Positions 55,527-62,461 of a stretch of DNA of 64,000 nucleotides are shown piece by piece. The notes under the pieces were generated by a model. That model saw only the letters and a program-made list of their open reading frames with translations. It searched no databases and was not told where the DNA came from. The DNA is taken from the NCBI GenBank assembly GCA_963768945.1, contig CAVYJW010000003.1, forward strand, positions 682,001-746,000, read 5' to 3'. Made by a program: the position numbers and the translations under genes. This stretch comes from RYN-230 sp963768945. GTDB lineage: Bacteria > Actinomycetota > Actinomycetes > Streptosporangiales > Streptosporangiaceae. Every line of letters begins with the position of its first letter. Within the stretch, counting starts at the first letter, position 1.

Positions 55527-57139
55527 CCGAGCCCGCAGCCACGGACATGGATCACCCCATCTCCGTCAACCTGCTCACCGACCCGGCCGGGGTGCCGAGG
55601 GCGCGGGCCATGCTGCAGCGGGCCCAGTGGGCCGCGTCCGCGTTCGCCCGCTACGACCAGGCCGCGGTGAACCGGATTGTCCACGCGGCCGCGGCCGCGG
55701 GCGCCGCCCGGGCCCGCGAGTACGCCGACTGGGCCGTGCGCGAGACCGGGTTCGGCGTCGCCGAGCACAAGGTCATCAAGAACCTGGCCGGCAGCACCGG
55801 ACTGGCCGAGGCCTACGCCGGCCACGACTATGTGACCCCCCGGGTCAACCCGGCCGCCCGGATCGTGGAGATCCCGCGCCCGGCCGGGGTGGTGCTCGCG
55901 CTCACCCCGTTGACCAACCCGATCGCCACCGTGTTCGTCAAGTCCCTGCTCGCCCTGATGACCCGCAACGCGGTCGTGGTCAGCCCGCACCCGCTGGCCC
56001 GGGAATGCTCCGCGGACGCGGCCCGCACGCTGGCGCAGGCCGCGGTGGCGGCGGGCGCGCCGGACGGCGTGATCCAGGTCGTGGACGACCCGTCGGTGCC
56101 GCTGATCAACGCGCTGATGGCCGACGAGCGGACCAGCGTGATCGTGGCCACCGGCGGCACCGCCGTGGTCCGCGCCGCGTACAGCTCGGGCACGCCGGCC
56201 ATCGGGGTGGGGCCCGGCAATGTGCCGGTTTTCGTTGCGGAGAATGCGGACCTGCCGGAAGCCGCGCGCCGGATCGTGGACAGCAAGAGCTTCGATAATT
56301 CGATCCTGTGCACCAACGAGTCGGTGCTGATCGTGACCGAGGCGGCCGCCGGGAGGCTGCTGCGGCACCTGCAGCGTGCGGGCGCGTACCTGCTGCCGGC
56401 GCAGGACCGGGACAAGGTCCGTGACCTGCTGTTCCCCGGCGGCCACTTCGACACCCGGTTCCTCGGGAAGGCCGCGACCTGGATCGCCGCCCAGGCGGGC
56501 CTGCGGGTGCCAGGCACGACCCGGGTGCTGCTGGCCCCGTTCCCCCTGGTCGTCCCCGAGGAGCCGCTGGCCCGCGAGAAGCTCTGCCCGGTCCTCGGCC
56601 TGACCCGGGTGGGGAGCGTTCGGCACGGCATCGACGCCGCGCGAGCCGTGCTCAGGCTGGGCGGCAAGGGCCACTCGGCCGCGATCCATTCCACCGACCC
56701 GGCGACGATCATGGAGTACGGGGCCGCGCTCGAGGTGCTCCGGGTCGCGGTCAACGTCGGGTCTAGCCTGGGCAGCGCCGGCACCGGGACCGGGCTCGCC
56801 CCGTCGATGACGATCGGGACCGGGTTCTTCGGGCGCTCCTCAGTCGGTGAGAACCTGCAGCCCCGCCACCTCGTCCAGTGGACACGCCTGGCCTATAACG
56901 AAGACCCGTCCGTGGGATTCGGGGACTTCACCGGACTCGTGCCGTGGGAGGCGCCGGCGGGGGCCGTTCCGCCCTACCCGGTGGCCTCGAACCTGCGCGA
57001 TGACGGGACGGCCGCCGCGGCCGCTCACCAGGGGGGCGGCCTGGACGGCGCAGACCCGGACATGGCGGCACTGCGGGCGGAGATCAGGCGGGTCGTGCTG
57101 GAAGAGCTCAAGGGGATCGTGGGGGATGGCCGTGGGTGA
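55523..57139 (+). CDS. CoA-acylating aldehyde dehydrogenase of the microcompartment
   Basis: 538 aa, related to PduP/EutE. It would turn the aldehyde (probably propionaldehyde) to acyl-CoA with NAD+. The catalytic cysteine is C263 in SFDNSILCTNESV. Other blocks: LTPLTNPIATVFVKSLLAL, IVATGGTAVVRAAYSSGTP and FGRSSVGENLQPRHLVQW. After a Gly/Ala linker, the last ~20 residues (DMAALRAEIRRVVLEELKGI) form an amphipathic helix, the hallmark of a C-terminal encapsulation peptide. The BMC-T gene starts 14 bp before its stop. Confidence 0.92.
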   Translation: MTEPAATDMDHPISVNLLTDPAGVPRARAMLQRAQWAASAFARYDQAAVNRIVHAAAAAGAARAREYADWAVRETGFGVAEHKVIKNLAGSTGLAEAYAGHDYVTPRVNPAARIVEIPRPAGVVLALTPLTNPIATVFVKSLLALMTRNAVVVSPHPLARECSADAARTLAQAAVAAGAPDGVIQVVDDPSVPLINALMADERTSVIVATGGTAVVRAAYSSGTPAIGVGPGNVPVFVAENADLPEAARRIVDSKSFDNSILCTNESVLIVTEAAAGRLLRHLQRAGAYLLPAQDRDKVRDLLFPGGHFDTRFLGKAATWIAAQAGLRVPGTTRVLLAPFPLVVPEEPLAREKLCPVLGLTRVGSVRHGIDAARAVLRLGGKGHSAAIHSTDPATIMEYGAALEVLRVAVNVGSSLGSAGTGTGLAPSMTIGTGFFGRSSVGENLQPRHLVQWTRLAYNEDPSVGFGDFTGLVPWEAPAGAVPPYPVASNLRDDGTAAAAAHQGGGLDGADPDMAALRAEIRRVVLEELKGIVGDGRG

Positions 57140-57734
57140 GCTGCGGTCGTTCATCTTCCTCGATCGGCTGCAGGCGCAGACGATGTGCTACCTGGGATCG
57201 TGGATCAGGGGGAGCCTGCCACGGAGCAACGACGCGGCGATCGTGGTCGAGGTGGCGCCAGGGCTGGATGTGGAGCCGCTCACCGACGTCGCGCTCAAGT
57301 ACGCGGGCGTGCGGGCCGGGATTCTCGTGGTCGAACGCCACTTCGGATACCTGGAAGTGCACGGGAGCACCGACGAGGTCCGGGCGGCCGGCTCCGCGGT
57401 GCTCGGCGCGCTGCGCGCCTGCGAGGCGGACGCTTCGGCGCCGGAGGTGCTGGCGTCGAAGATCGTCACGATGATCGACCCGCAGCATGCATTCCTGATC
57501 AACCGGAACAAGATCGGCTCTATGGTGCTGGCCGGGGAGTCGCTGTTCGTGCTGGAGATGCAGCCCGCCTCGTACGCGATCCTCGCGGTCAACGAGGCCG
57601 AGAAGGCGGCTCGGATCAAGGTCGTGGACTACCGCATGATCGGCGCGACCGGCCGGGTGTACCTGTCCGGGTCCGAGGCGGACGTGCGCCAGGCCGCCGA
57701 CGCGGCCGAGCATGCCTTGAAGGGTCCGGCATGA
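57126..57734 (+). CDS. BMC-T shell protein (tandem BMC domain), first copy
   Basis: 202 aa with two fused BMC domains: about 5-95 (RSFIFLDRLQAQTMCYLGSW, AAIVVEVAPGLDVEPLTDVA) and about 110-200 (DPQHAFLINRNKIGSMVLAG, VVDYRMIGATGRVYLSG). It forms pseudohexameric trimers in the facets of the shell. The ATG at 57126 overlaps the dehydrogenase end. It pairs with a second BMC-T later in the operon, as in known RMM loci. Confidence 0.9.
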   Translation: MAVGELRSFIFLDRLQAQTMCYLGSWIRGSLPRSNDAAIVVEVAPGLDVEPLTDVALKYAGVRAGILVVERHFGYLEVHGSTDEVRAAGSAVLGALRACEADASAPEVLASKIVTMIDPQHAFLINRNKIGSMVLAGESLFVLEMQPASYAILAVNEAEKAARIKVVDYRMIGATGRVYLSGSEADVRQAADAAEHALKGPA

Positions 57735-58258
57735 GCTCCGGCCTGGACCCGGAGATGCTGCGCGCCCTGGTCCGCGAGGCGCTCGCCGACCTGCTGCCCC
57801 CGCCAGCGGGGCGAGGCCGGGAGAGCAGCGTGCCGGCGGGGCCGGGCCTGGAGAGCAGGGCGGGGCCGGGCCTGGAGAGTACCGCGCCGGCGCAGGATGG
57901 CGCGGCGTACACGGTGCGGGACCGGGTCGGAACGGTGGAGGCCGTGAGCGTGCGGACGGACCAGGAACTGGCGGCGTTCGTGACGCGGCTGCTGCACCTG
58001 TTCGAGAACCCGCGGCGGCGCGACGACCTGCGCACCGGCCGGCTCCGGTTCCGCCTGGCACCCGGCGCGGTGCTGGCCGGGCCGGGCGGCTCCGGGCGGC
58101 CGGTGCACCGTATCGACAAGGGCGCGGTCACCGAGGCCGCGGTCCGCGATGCGGCCCGGGCCGGGGCGCGTCTGGTGCTGGGGCGGCGCGCAGTGCTCAC
58201 GCCGCTGGCCCGCGACCGGGCCCGGGCCGCCGGGGTCGAGATCGAGAAGGAGCGCTGA
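57731..58258 (+). CDS. Microcompartment-associated protein with N-terminal targeting-like helix
   Basis: 175 aa of unknown function. Residues 6-22 (DPEMLRALVREALADLLP) form an amphipathic helix like an encapsulation peptide. A low-complexity linker with GPGLES repeats follows (about 25-58). The C-terminal domain ends AVTEAAVRDAARAGARLVLG then LTPLARDRARAAGVEIEKE, a motif seen in several BMC-associated proteins (PduM/EutQ-neighbour types). It overlaps both neighbours by 1-4 bp. It may be a scaffold linking cargo to shell. Confidence 0.7.
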   Translation: MSSGLDPEMLRALVREALADLLPPPAGRGRESSVPAGPGLESRAGPGLESTAPAQDGAAYTVRDRVGTVEAVSVRTDQELAAFVTRLLHLFENPRRRDDLRTGRLRFRLAPGAVLAGPGGSGRPVHRIDKGAVTEAAVRDAARAGARLVLGRRAVLTPLARDRARAAGVEIEKER

Positions 58259-58512
58259 TGGTAACCGCGACCGTGGTGGGAAACGTCTGGGCCACCCGCC
58301 GGCTGGCCGAGATCCCGAAGGGTGCGTTCCTGGAGGTGGAGGCGGAAGGCAGCGGCCAGCGGTTCGTCGCCTTCGACGTCCTGGGCAGCGGCGTCGGCGA
58401 ACGGGTGCTGGTCGCCCAGGGCTCGGTCGCCGCGGCCTGGTTCCCGGGCCAGCCGCCGCCGGTTGACGCGCTGATCATCGGCTCCATAGACCCAGCGGGC
58501 AACACGTCGTGA
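58258..58512 (+). CDS. BMC-P shell vertex protein (EutN/CcmL family)
   Basis: 84 aa, exactly the usual size. EutN/CcmL pattern: ATVVGNVWATRRLAEIPKG, LEVEAEGSGQRFVAFDVLG, GSGVGERVLVAQGSVAAAWF and VDALIIGSIDP. Pentamers cap the vertices of the shell. It starts inside the previous stop (TGATG). A large hairpin begins at its stop codon and separates it from the BMC-H gene. Confidence 0.95.
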   Translation: MVTATVVGNVWATRRLAEIPKGAFLEVEAEGSGQRFVAFDVLGSGVGERVLVAQGSVAAAWFPGQPPPVDALIIGSIDPAGNTS

Positions 58513-58555
58513 TCATGACGTGGGTGTCGTCGGGAAGACGCCCACGTCATGATCA
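58510..58555 (+). promoter_or_regulatory. 19-bp hairpin between BMC-P and BMC-H genes
   Basis: Arms TGATCATGACGTGGGTGTC (58510-58528) and GACGCCCACGTCATGATCA (58537-58555) pair over 19 bp with one G-U wobble and an 8-bp loop. The stem takes in the BMC-P stop codon and is followed by AGGAGAGAAAC and the BMC-H start. With no T-run it could be a processing/stability element that raises BMC-H mRNA relative to BMC-P, or a partial terminator lowering what follows. Confidence 0.8.
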
Positions 58556-58579
58556 TGACAGGCACGAGAGGAGAGAAAC

Positions 58580-58861
58580 GTGGCAGACAACGCGATCGGG
58601 ATGATCGAGACGAAGGGGTACGTGGCCGCGCTGGCGGCCGCGGACGCCATGGTCAAGGCGGCCAATGTGGCCATTGTCGGCCGGGAGGAAGTCGGTGACG
58701 GCCTGGTGGCTGTCACCATCGTCGGCGACGTCGGGGCGGTGAAGGCCGCCACCGAGGCGGGCGCGGAAACGGCCAGCACCGTGGGCGAGCTGATCTCGGT
58801 GCACGTGATCCCGCGGCCGCACGCCGAACTCGGCAGGCACTTCACCATCCGCGGCGAGTGA
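58580..58861 (+). CDS. BMC-H shell protein
   Basis: 93 aa single BMC domain, GTG start behind a strong site (GAGGAGAG). Typical PduA/CsoS1-like sequence: IGMIETKGYVAALAAADAMV, VAIVGREEVGDGLVAVTIVG, DVGAVKAATEAGAETA and HVIPRPHAELGRH. Its hexamers should form most of the shell facets. It is the only BMC-H in the window, so it must be made in large excess over the BMC-P next to it. Confidence 0.96.
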   Translation: MADNAIGMIETKGYVAALAAADAMVKAANVAIVGREEVGDGLVAVTIVGDVGAVKAATEAGAETASTVGELISVHVIPRPHAELGRHFTIRGE

Positions 58862-59637
58862 GCGCGCCGCCTGCCGCGCGGCCGGGTGCGCCGCCCCTCG
58901 CCGAACTGCGGGTTCACCTGCTGGTCCGGGACCTGCAACGGCAGTTCGCGGCGTACCTGGGTACCCCCACCCGGGCCCGGGGCTACCCGCCGATGCAGGG
59001 CGAGCACTCGCTGATCGTCGAGGTCGCGCCCGCGCTGGCCATCGAGCGGGTGACCGACCTGGCGCTGCGCACGGTGCCGACGGTCGAGCCCGGCATCCTG
59101 TTCGTCGAGCGCCAGTTCGGCGTGCTCGAGGTGCACGGGCCGGACCTGGCCGACGTCCGGCAGGCCGGGCAGGCGATCCTGGACGGGCTGAACGCCAGCG
59201 CGTCTGACCAGTTGCGGCCGCGGATTCTGTTCTGTGACGTGATCGAGGACATCACTGACCGGCAGGCCATCATCATCAACCGCAACCGGGGCGGCTCCAT
59301 GATCATCCCGGGGGAGACGCTCCTGGTCTGTGAGGTCACCCCGGCGCTGTTCGCCGCGCTCGCGGCCAACGAGGCGGAGCGGGCCGCGCCCGGGGTGACC
59401 CTGATCGACGTGTCCATGATCGGCGTGGCCGGGCGGATTTACCTGAGCGGGCCAGCGGGCCAGATCACCGCGGCACGGGACAAGATCATGGAGGTTCTCG
59501 GCGAAGTCGAGGGCCGGGGTCACGAGGATGGGCCGGGCCGTCAGGGCGGGCCGGGCCATGTGCACGGCGGGCCGGGCCATGTGCGCGGGCCGGGCGGTAA
59601 GGGCGGGCCGGGCCGTGAGGGCGGGAGTCATGACTGA
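58858..59637 (+). CDS. BMC-T shell protein, second copy, with Gly/His tail
   Basis: 259 aa, GTG start in the BMC-H stop (GTGA). Two BMC domains: about 14-108 (LRVHLLVRDLQRQFAAYLGT, HSLIVEVAPALAIERVTDLA) and 120-215 (RQAIIINRNRGGSMIIPGE, LIDVSMIGVAGRIYLSGPAG). After residue about 222 comes a glycine-rich tail with GGPGH and GPGR repeats, coded by an 18-bp array. The tail is unusual for a shell protein and could face the lumen or bind metal. It overlaps the kinase gene by 8 bp. Confidence 0.9.
   Translation: MSAPPAARPGAPPLAELRVHLLVRDLQRQFAAYLGTPTRARGYPPMQGEHSLIVEVAPALAIERVTDLALRTVPTVEPGILFVERQFGVLEVHGPDLADVRQAGQAILDGLNASASDQLRPRILFCDVIEDITDRQAIIINRNRGGSMIIPGETLLVCEVTPALFAALAANEAERAAPGVTLIDVSMIGVAGRIYLSGPAGQITAARDKIMEVLGEVEGRGHEDGPGRQGGPGHVHGGPGHVRGPGGKGGPGREGGSHD
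59530..59622. repeat. 18-bp tandem repeat at the end of the BMC-T gene
   Basis: Five units of GGGCCGGGCCATGTGCGC type, four of 18 bp and one of 21 bp (59548-59568). All keep the reading frame, giving the Gly/His-rich tail. Confidence 0.88.
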
Positions 59638-60703
59638 TACCGGGACGGGCGCGCACGACCTGTCCGGCGGCGGGGACGTGCTGGCCCAGATCACGCGGTT
59701 CGCCGGGCGGGCGGCGCGCGCCGGCGGGTGCGGTCCCGGCACCACCGTGCGGCTGCACAACGTGTCGGAGAACGCGACCTACCTGGTGCAAGATCCGGGC
59801 GAGGGACCGTCGATCCTGCGGGTGCACCGGCTCGGGTACCACTCCGCGGCTGAGATCGAGTCCGAGCTGGCCTGGATGGACGCGCTGCGAGCCGAGGCCG
59901 GCGTGCGCACCCCGCGGGTCTTGCCGGCCCCTGGCGGCGGGCGCGTCATGACCCTGGCCGACGAGACCGGGCAGGAGCGGCACTGCGTCCGCTTCGAGTA
60001 CCTGGCGGGCACTGAGCCCGCCGGTGACGACGCCGCGCACTTCGCCGAGCTGGGCGAGATCACCGCGCGGATGCACCAGCACGCCCGGCAGTGGCAGCGG
60101 CCGCCCTGGTTCACCCGGTTCCACTGGAACCACGACGCCGCGTTCGGGGCCCGGGCCCGGTGGGGGCGCTGGCAGGATGGGATCGGGGTCGGCCCGGCCG
60201 AGCACGCGGTCCTGGGGCGGCTGGACGGCGTGCTCCGTGACCGGCTGGCCGCGTTCGGGACGGGGCCGCAGCGGTACGGGCTGGTGCACGCGGACACCCG
60301 GCTGGCCAACCTGCTGGTGGACGACGGCCGGGTCAGCGTCATCGACTTCGACGACTCGGGGTTCAGCTGGTACCTCTACGACGTGGGCACCGCGGTGAGC
60401 TTCTTCGAGCACCAGCCGCACGTGCCGGAGCTGGTGGACAGCTGGCTGTCCGGCTACCGGCGGGTGACCAGCCTGCCGCCGCAGGACGAGGCGGAGATCT
60501 GGACCTTCATCATGTTCCGCCGGCTGCTGCTGGTCGCGTGGATCGGCTCGCACCAGGCGGCCGACATTGCCCGGGAGCTGGGCGCTGGCTACACCCAGGA
60601 CAGCTGCGCCCTGGCTGAGCGCTACCTCAGCGCCGTGCCCGCGCGGGTGCGGCGGCCTCAACCGGGGCGTTGGGGATTCCGGGGGCTCGGGCCCTCGGAC
60701 TAG
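59630..60703 (+). CDS. Amino-alcohol kinase (APH/choline-kinase fold) of the microcompartment
   Basis: 357 aa, ATG inside the BMC-T end. The catalytic loop is intact: H220-A-D222-TRLA-N227 (LVHADTRLANLLV), with the Mg-binding aspartate D239 in VIDFDDSG. Related proteins phosphorylate choline, homoserine or aminoglycosides. In RMM loci the kinase is proposed to phosphorylate 1-amino-2-propanol so that the PLP enzyme can eliminate phosphate. It is followed after 18 bp by the SDR gene. Confidence 0.85.
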   Translation: MTDTGTGAHDLSGGGDVLAQITRFAGRAARAGGCGPGTTVRLHNVSENATYLVQDPGEGPSILRVHRLGYHSAAEIESELAWMDALRAEAGVRTPRVLPAPGGGRVMTLADETGQERHCVRFEYLAGTEPAGDDAAHFAELGEITARMHQHARQWQRPPWFTRFHWNHDAAFGARARWGRWQDGIGVGPAEHAVLGRLDGVLRDRLAAFGTGPQRYGLVHADTRLANLLVDDGRVSVIDFDDSGFSWYLYDVGTAVSFFEHQPHVPELVDSWLSGYRRVTSLPPQDEAEIWTFIMFRRLLLVAWIGSHQAADIARELGAGYTQDSCALAERYLSAVPARVRRPQPGRWGFRGLGPSD

Positions 60704-60721
60704 CAGAGAAAGGAATCACAC

Positions 60722-61498
60722 GTGTTCACATCAATCGCGGGGCGCGCCGTCGTGGTCACCGGTGCCACCCGGGGCATCGGCAAGGGCATCGCCCGGGTGT
60801 TCGCGGGCAGCGGGGCCAGGGTCCTCATCGTCGGCAGGGACAAGGACGCGGCCACCGGGGCCGTGGCGGAGATGACCGCGGACGGGGCCGAGGTCTCCTA
60901 CGTGCTGGCCGACGTCAGCGTCCGGGCCGACTGCCAGCGGATCGCCGACACCGCTGCCGAGCGGCTCGGCGGGATCGACGTGCTCTGCGCCAACGCGGGC
61001 ATCTTCCCGGACACGCGGCTCGCGGACATGACCGACGAGGACCTGGACGCCGTGCTCGGCACCAACCTGCGCGGCTGCATCCTGTCGGTCCAGGCCTGCC
61101 TGCCCGCGCTGCAGCAGTCCGCGCACGGCCGGGTCATCCTGACCTCCTCCATCACCGGGCCCATCACCGGGTTCCCGGGCTGGTCGCACTATGGCGCCAG
61201 CAAGGCAGGCCAGCTCGGTTTCATGCGCACGGCCGCCATCGAGCTGGCGCCCCACGGCATCACGGTCAACGCGGTGCTGCCCGGCAACGTCATCACCGAG
61301 GGCCTGGTGGACCTGGGCGAGGAGTACATCCAGGAGATGACGGCCAGCGTGCCGCTGCGCCGCCTCGGCACGGTGGACGAGATCGGCTACGCGGCACTGT
61401 TCCTGGCCACTGACGAGGCCGCCTACATCACCGGGCAGACGATCGTGGTCGACGGCGGCCAGGTTCTGCCCGAATCCGCGGGTGCGCTGGATGTGTAG
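60722..61498 (+). CDS. Short-chain dehydrogenase (amino-alcohol dehydrogenase candidate)
   Basis: 258 aa, GTG start after AGAAAGGAA. Classical SDR: cofactor motif VTGATRGIGKGI, NAG motif (LCANAGIFP), catalytic serine around S142/S143, Y157 and K161 in SHYGASKAG, and the C-terminal GQTIVVDGGQ. An SDR in the same place of mycobacterial RMM loci oxidises 1-amino-2-propanol to aminoacetone. By position this is its counterpart; specificity is not proven. Confidence 0.87.
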   Translation: MFTSIAGRAVVVTGATRGIGKGIARVFAGSGARVLIVGRDKDAATGAVAEMTADGAEVSYVLADVSVRADCQRIADTAAERLGGIDVLCANAGIFPDTRLADMTDEDLDAVLGTNLRGCILSVQACLPALQQSAHGRVILTSSITGPITGFPGWSHYGASKAGQLGFMRTAAIELAPHGITVNAVLPGNVITEGLVDLGEEYIQEMTASVPLRRLGTVDEIGYAALFLATDEAAYITGQTIVVDGGQVLPESAGALDV

Positions 61499-61516
61499 TG
61501 GCGGGGACGTCCGCCG

Positions 61517-62371
61517 ATGACCGCATCGGCGGGCGGGCACGAGGCTGGTGGGGGGGTGGCGGGCGGACGCGAGGCGGGCGGACGTACCCCGGAGGACGTG
61601 CGGCGGGTGCTGGCGGAGCGGATCTCGGCCGGCCATCTCCGGCCCGGCCAGCGGCTCGGCGCCGAGCGGGCGCTCGCGGCCGATCTCGGGGTCAGCCGCG
61701 CCACGCTGCGCCAGGCCCTGGCCGTGCTGGCCGACAGCGGGGTGGTCCGCCGGGTGCCCGGCCGCGGCGGCGGGACGTTCGTGAGCCAAGACAAGATCGA
61801 GCGGGACACCTCCCGGGTCGTCGGGGTGCCTGCGCTGCTGCGCAGCCAGGGCGTCGTGGCCGGGACCCGGGTGATCAGCGCCGGGCTGTCCGGGGCCGAG
61901 GAGCCGGCCGTCCGGGCCCTCGGGATCCAGCGCGGCGACCTCGTCATCGACCTGGTCCGGATCCGGCTCGCGGACGGCAGCCCGATCTCGGTGGAGCGCG
62001 TCATGCTGCCCGCTGACCGCTTTCCGGGGTTGCTGGAACTGCCGCTGGGCGGCTCGGTGTACGAGCTGCTCGACCAGCACTTCGGCACCCGGCCGGGGGA
62101 GGCGGTCGAGCGGATCGAGGTGGTCGCCGCGTCCGGTCACGAGGCGCTGGTCCTGGACGTACCGCCCGGCTCGCCGCTGCTGGCCATCAGCCGGACCACG
62201 ACCGACACCGGCGGGGTGCCGTTCGAGTTCTCCTACGACCTGTTCCGCGGCGACCGGATCCGCATCGTGGTGCGCACCCCGGGCGAGCGCGCCCCCGGGG
62301 AGAGCACAGTCACCCCGGCCGAGCCGGCCTCCGGCCGGGTCATCGAACTGCGTCCGCAGACCACGGTCTGA
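61517..62371 (+). CDS. GntR-family (UTRA) regulator of the microcompartment operon
   Basis: 284 aa from the ATG at 61517. A Gly/Ala-rich lead (about 1-22) precedes the winged helix (EDVRRVLAERISAGHLRPGQ, LAADLGVSRATLRQALAVLA, VPGRGGGTFV) and a UTRA ligand domain (VIDLVRIRLADGSPISVERV, GSVYELLDQHFGTRPGEAVE, FEFSYDLFRGDRIRIV). It probably represses the operon through the palindrome at 54196-54210, and would respond to the amino-alcohol or aldehyde. It sits between the RMM-type genes and the diol dehydratase gene and may govern both. Confidence 0.88.
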   Translation: MTASAGGHEAGGGVAGGREAGGRTPEDVRRVLAERISAGHLRPGQRLGAERALAADLGVSRATLRQALAVLADSGVVRRVPGRGGGTFVSQDKIERDTSRVVGVPALLRSQGVVAGTRVISAGLSGAEEPAVRALGIQRGDLVIDLVRIRLADGSPISVERVMLPADRFPGLLELPLGGSVYELLDQHFGTRPGEAVERIEVVAASGHEALVLDVPPGSPLLAISRTTTDTGGVPFEFSYDLFRGDRIRIVVRTPGERAPGESTVTPAEPASGRVIELRPQTTV

Positions 62372-62375
62372 TCCC

Positions 62376-62452
62376 CCGCCCAGGAGCGCGCCCAGGAGAT
62401 CCGCCCAGGAGATCCGCCCAGGAGATCCGCCCAGGAGATCCGCGCAGGAAAG
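62376..62452. repeat. 13-bp repeat carrying multiple AGGAG motifs ahead of pduC
   Basis: Six units of CCGCCCAGGAGAT type (one of 12 bp) fill the 90-bp gap before pduC. Each contains AGGAG or AGGA, so the start codon is preceded by a ladder of Shine-Dalgarno-like sequences; the proximal one, AAAGGAGTCCGTC, is at the right distance. Confidence 0.9.
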
Positions 62453-62461
62453 GAGTCCGTC

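Noticed and set aside
55262..56689. 475-codon open frame antisense to the aldehyde dehydrogenase
   Set aside because: Arg/His/Gly-rich shadow without start context inside a well-conserved gene.
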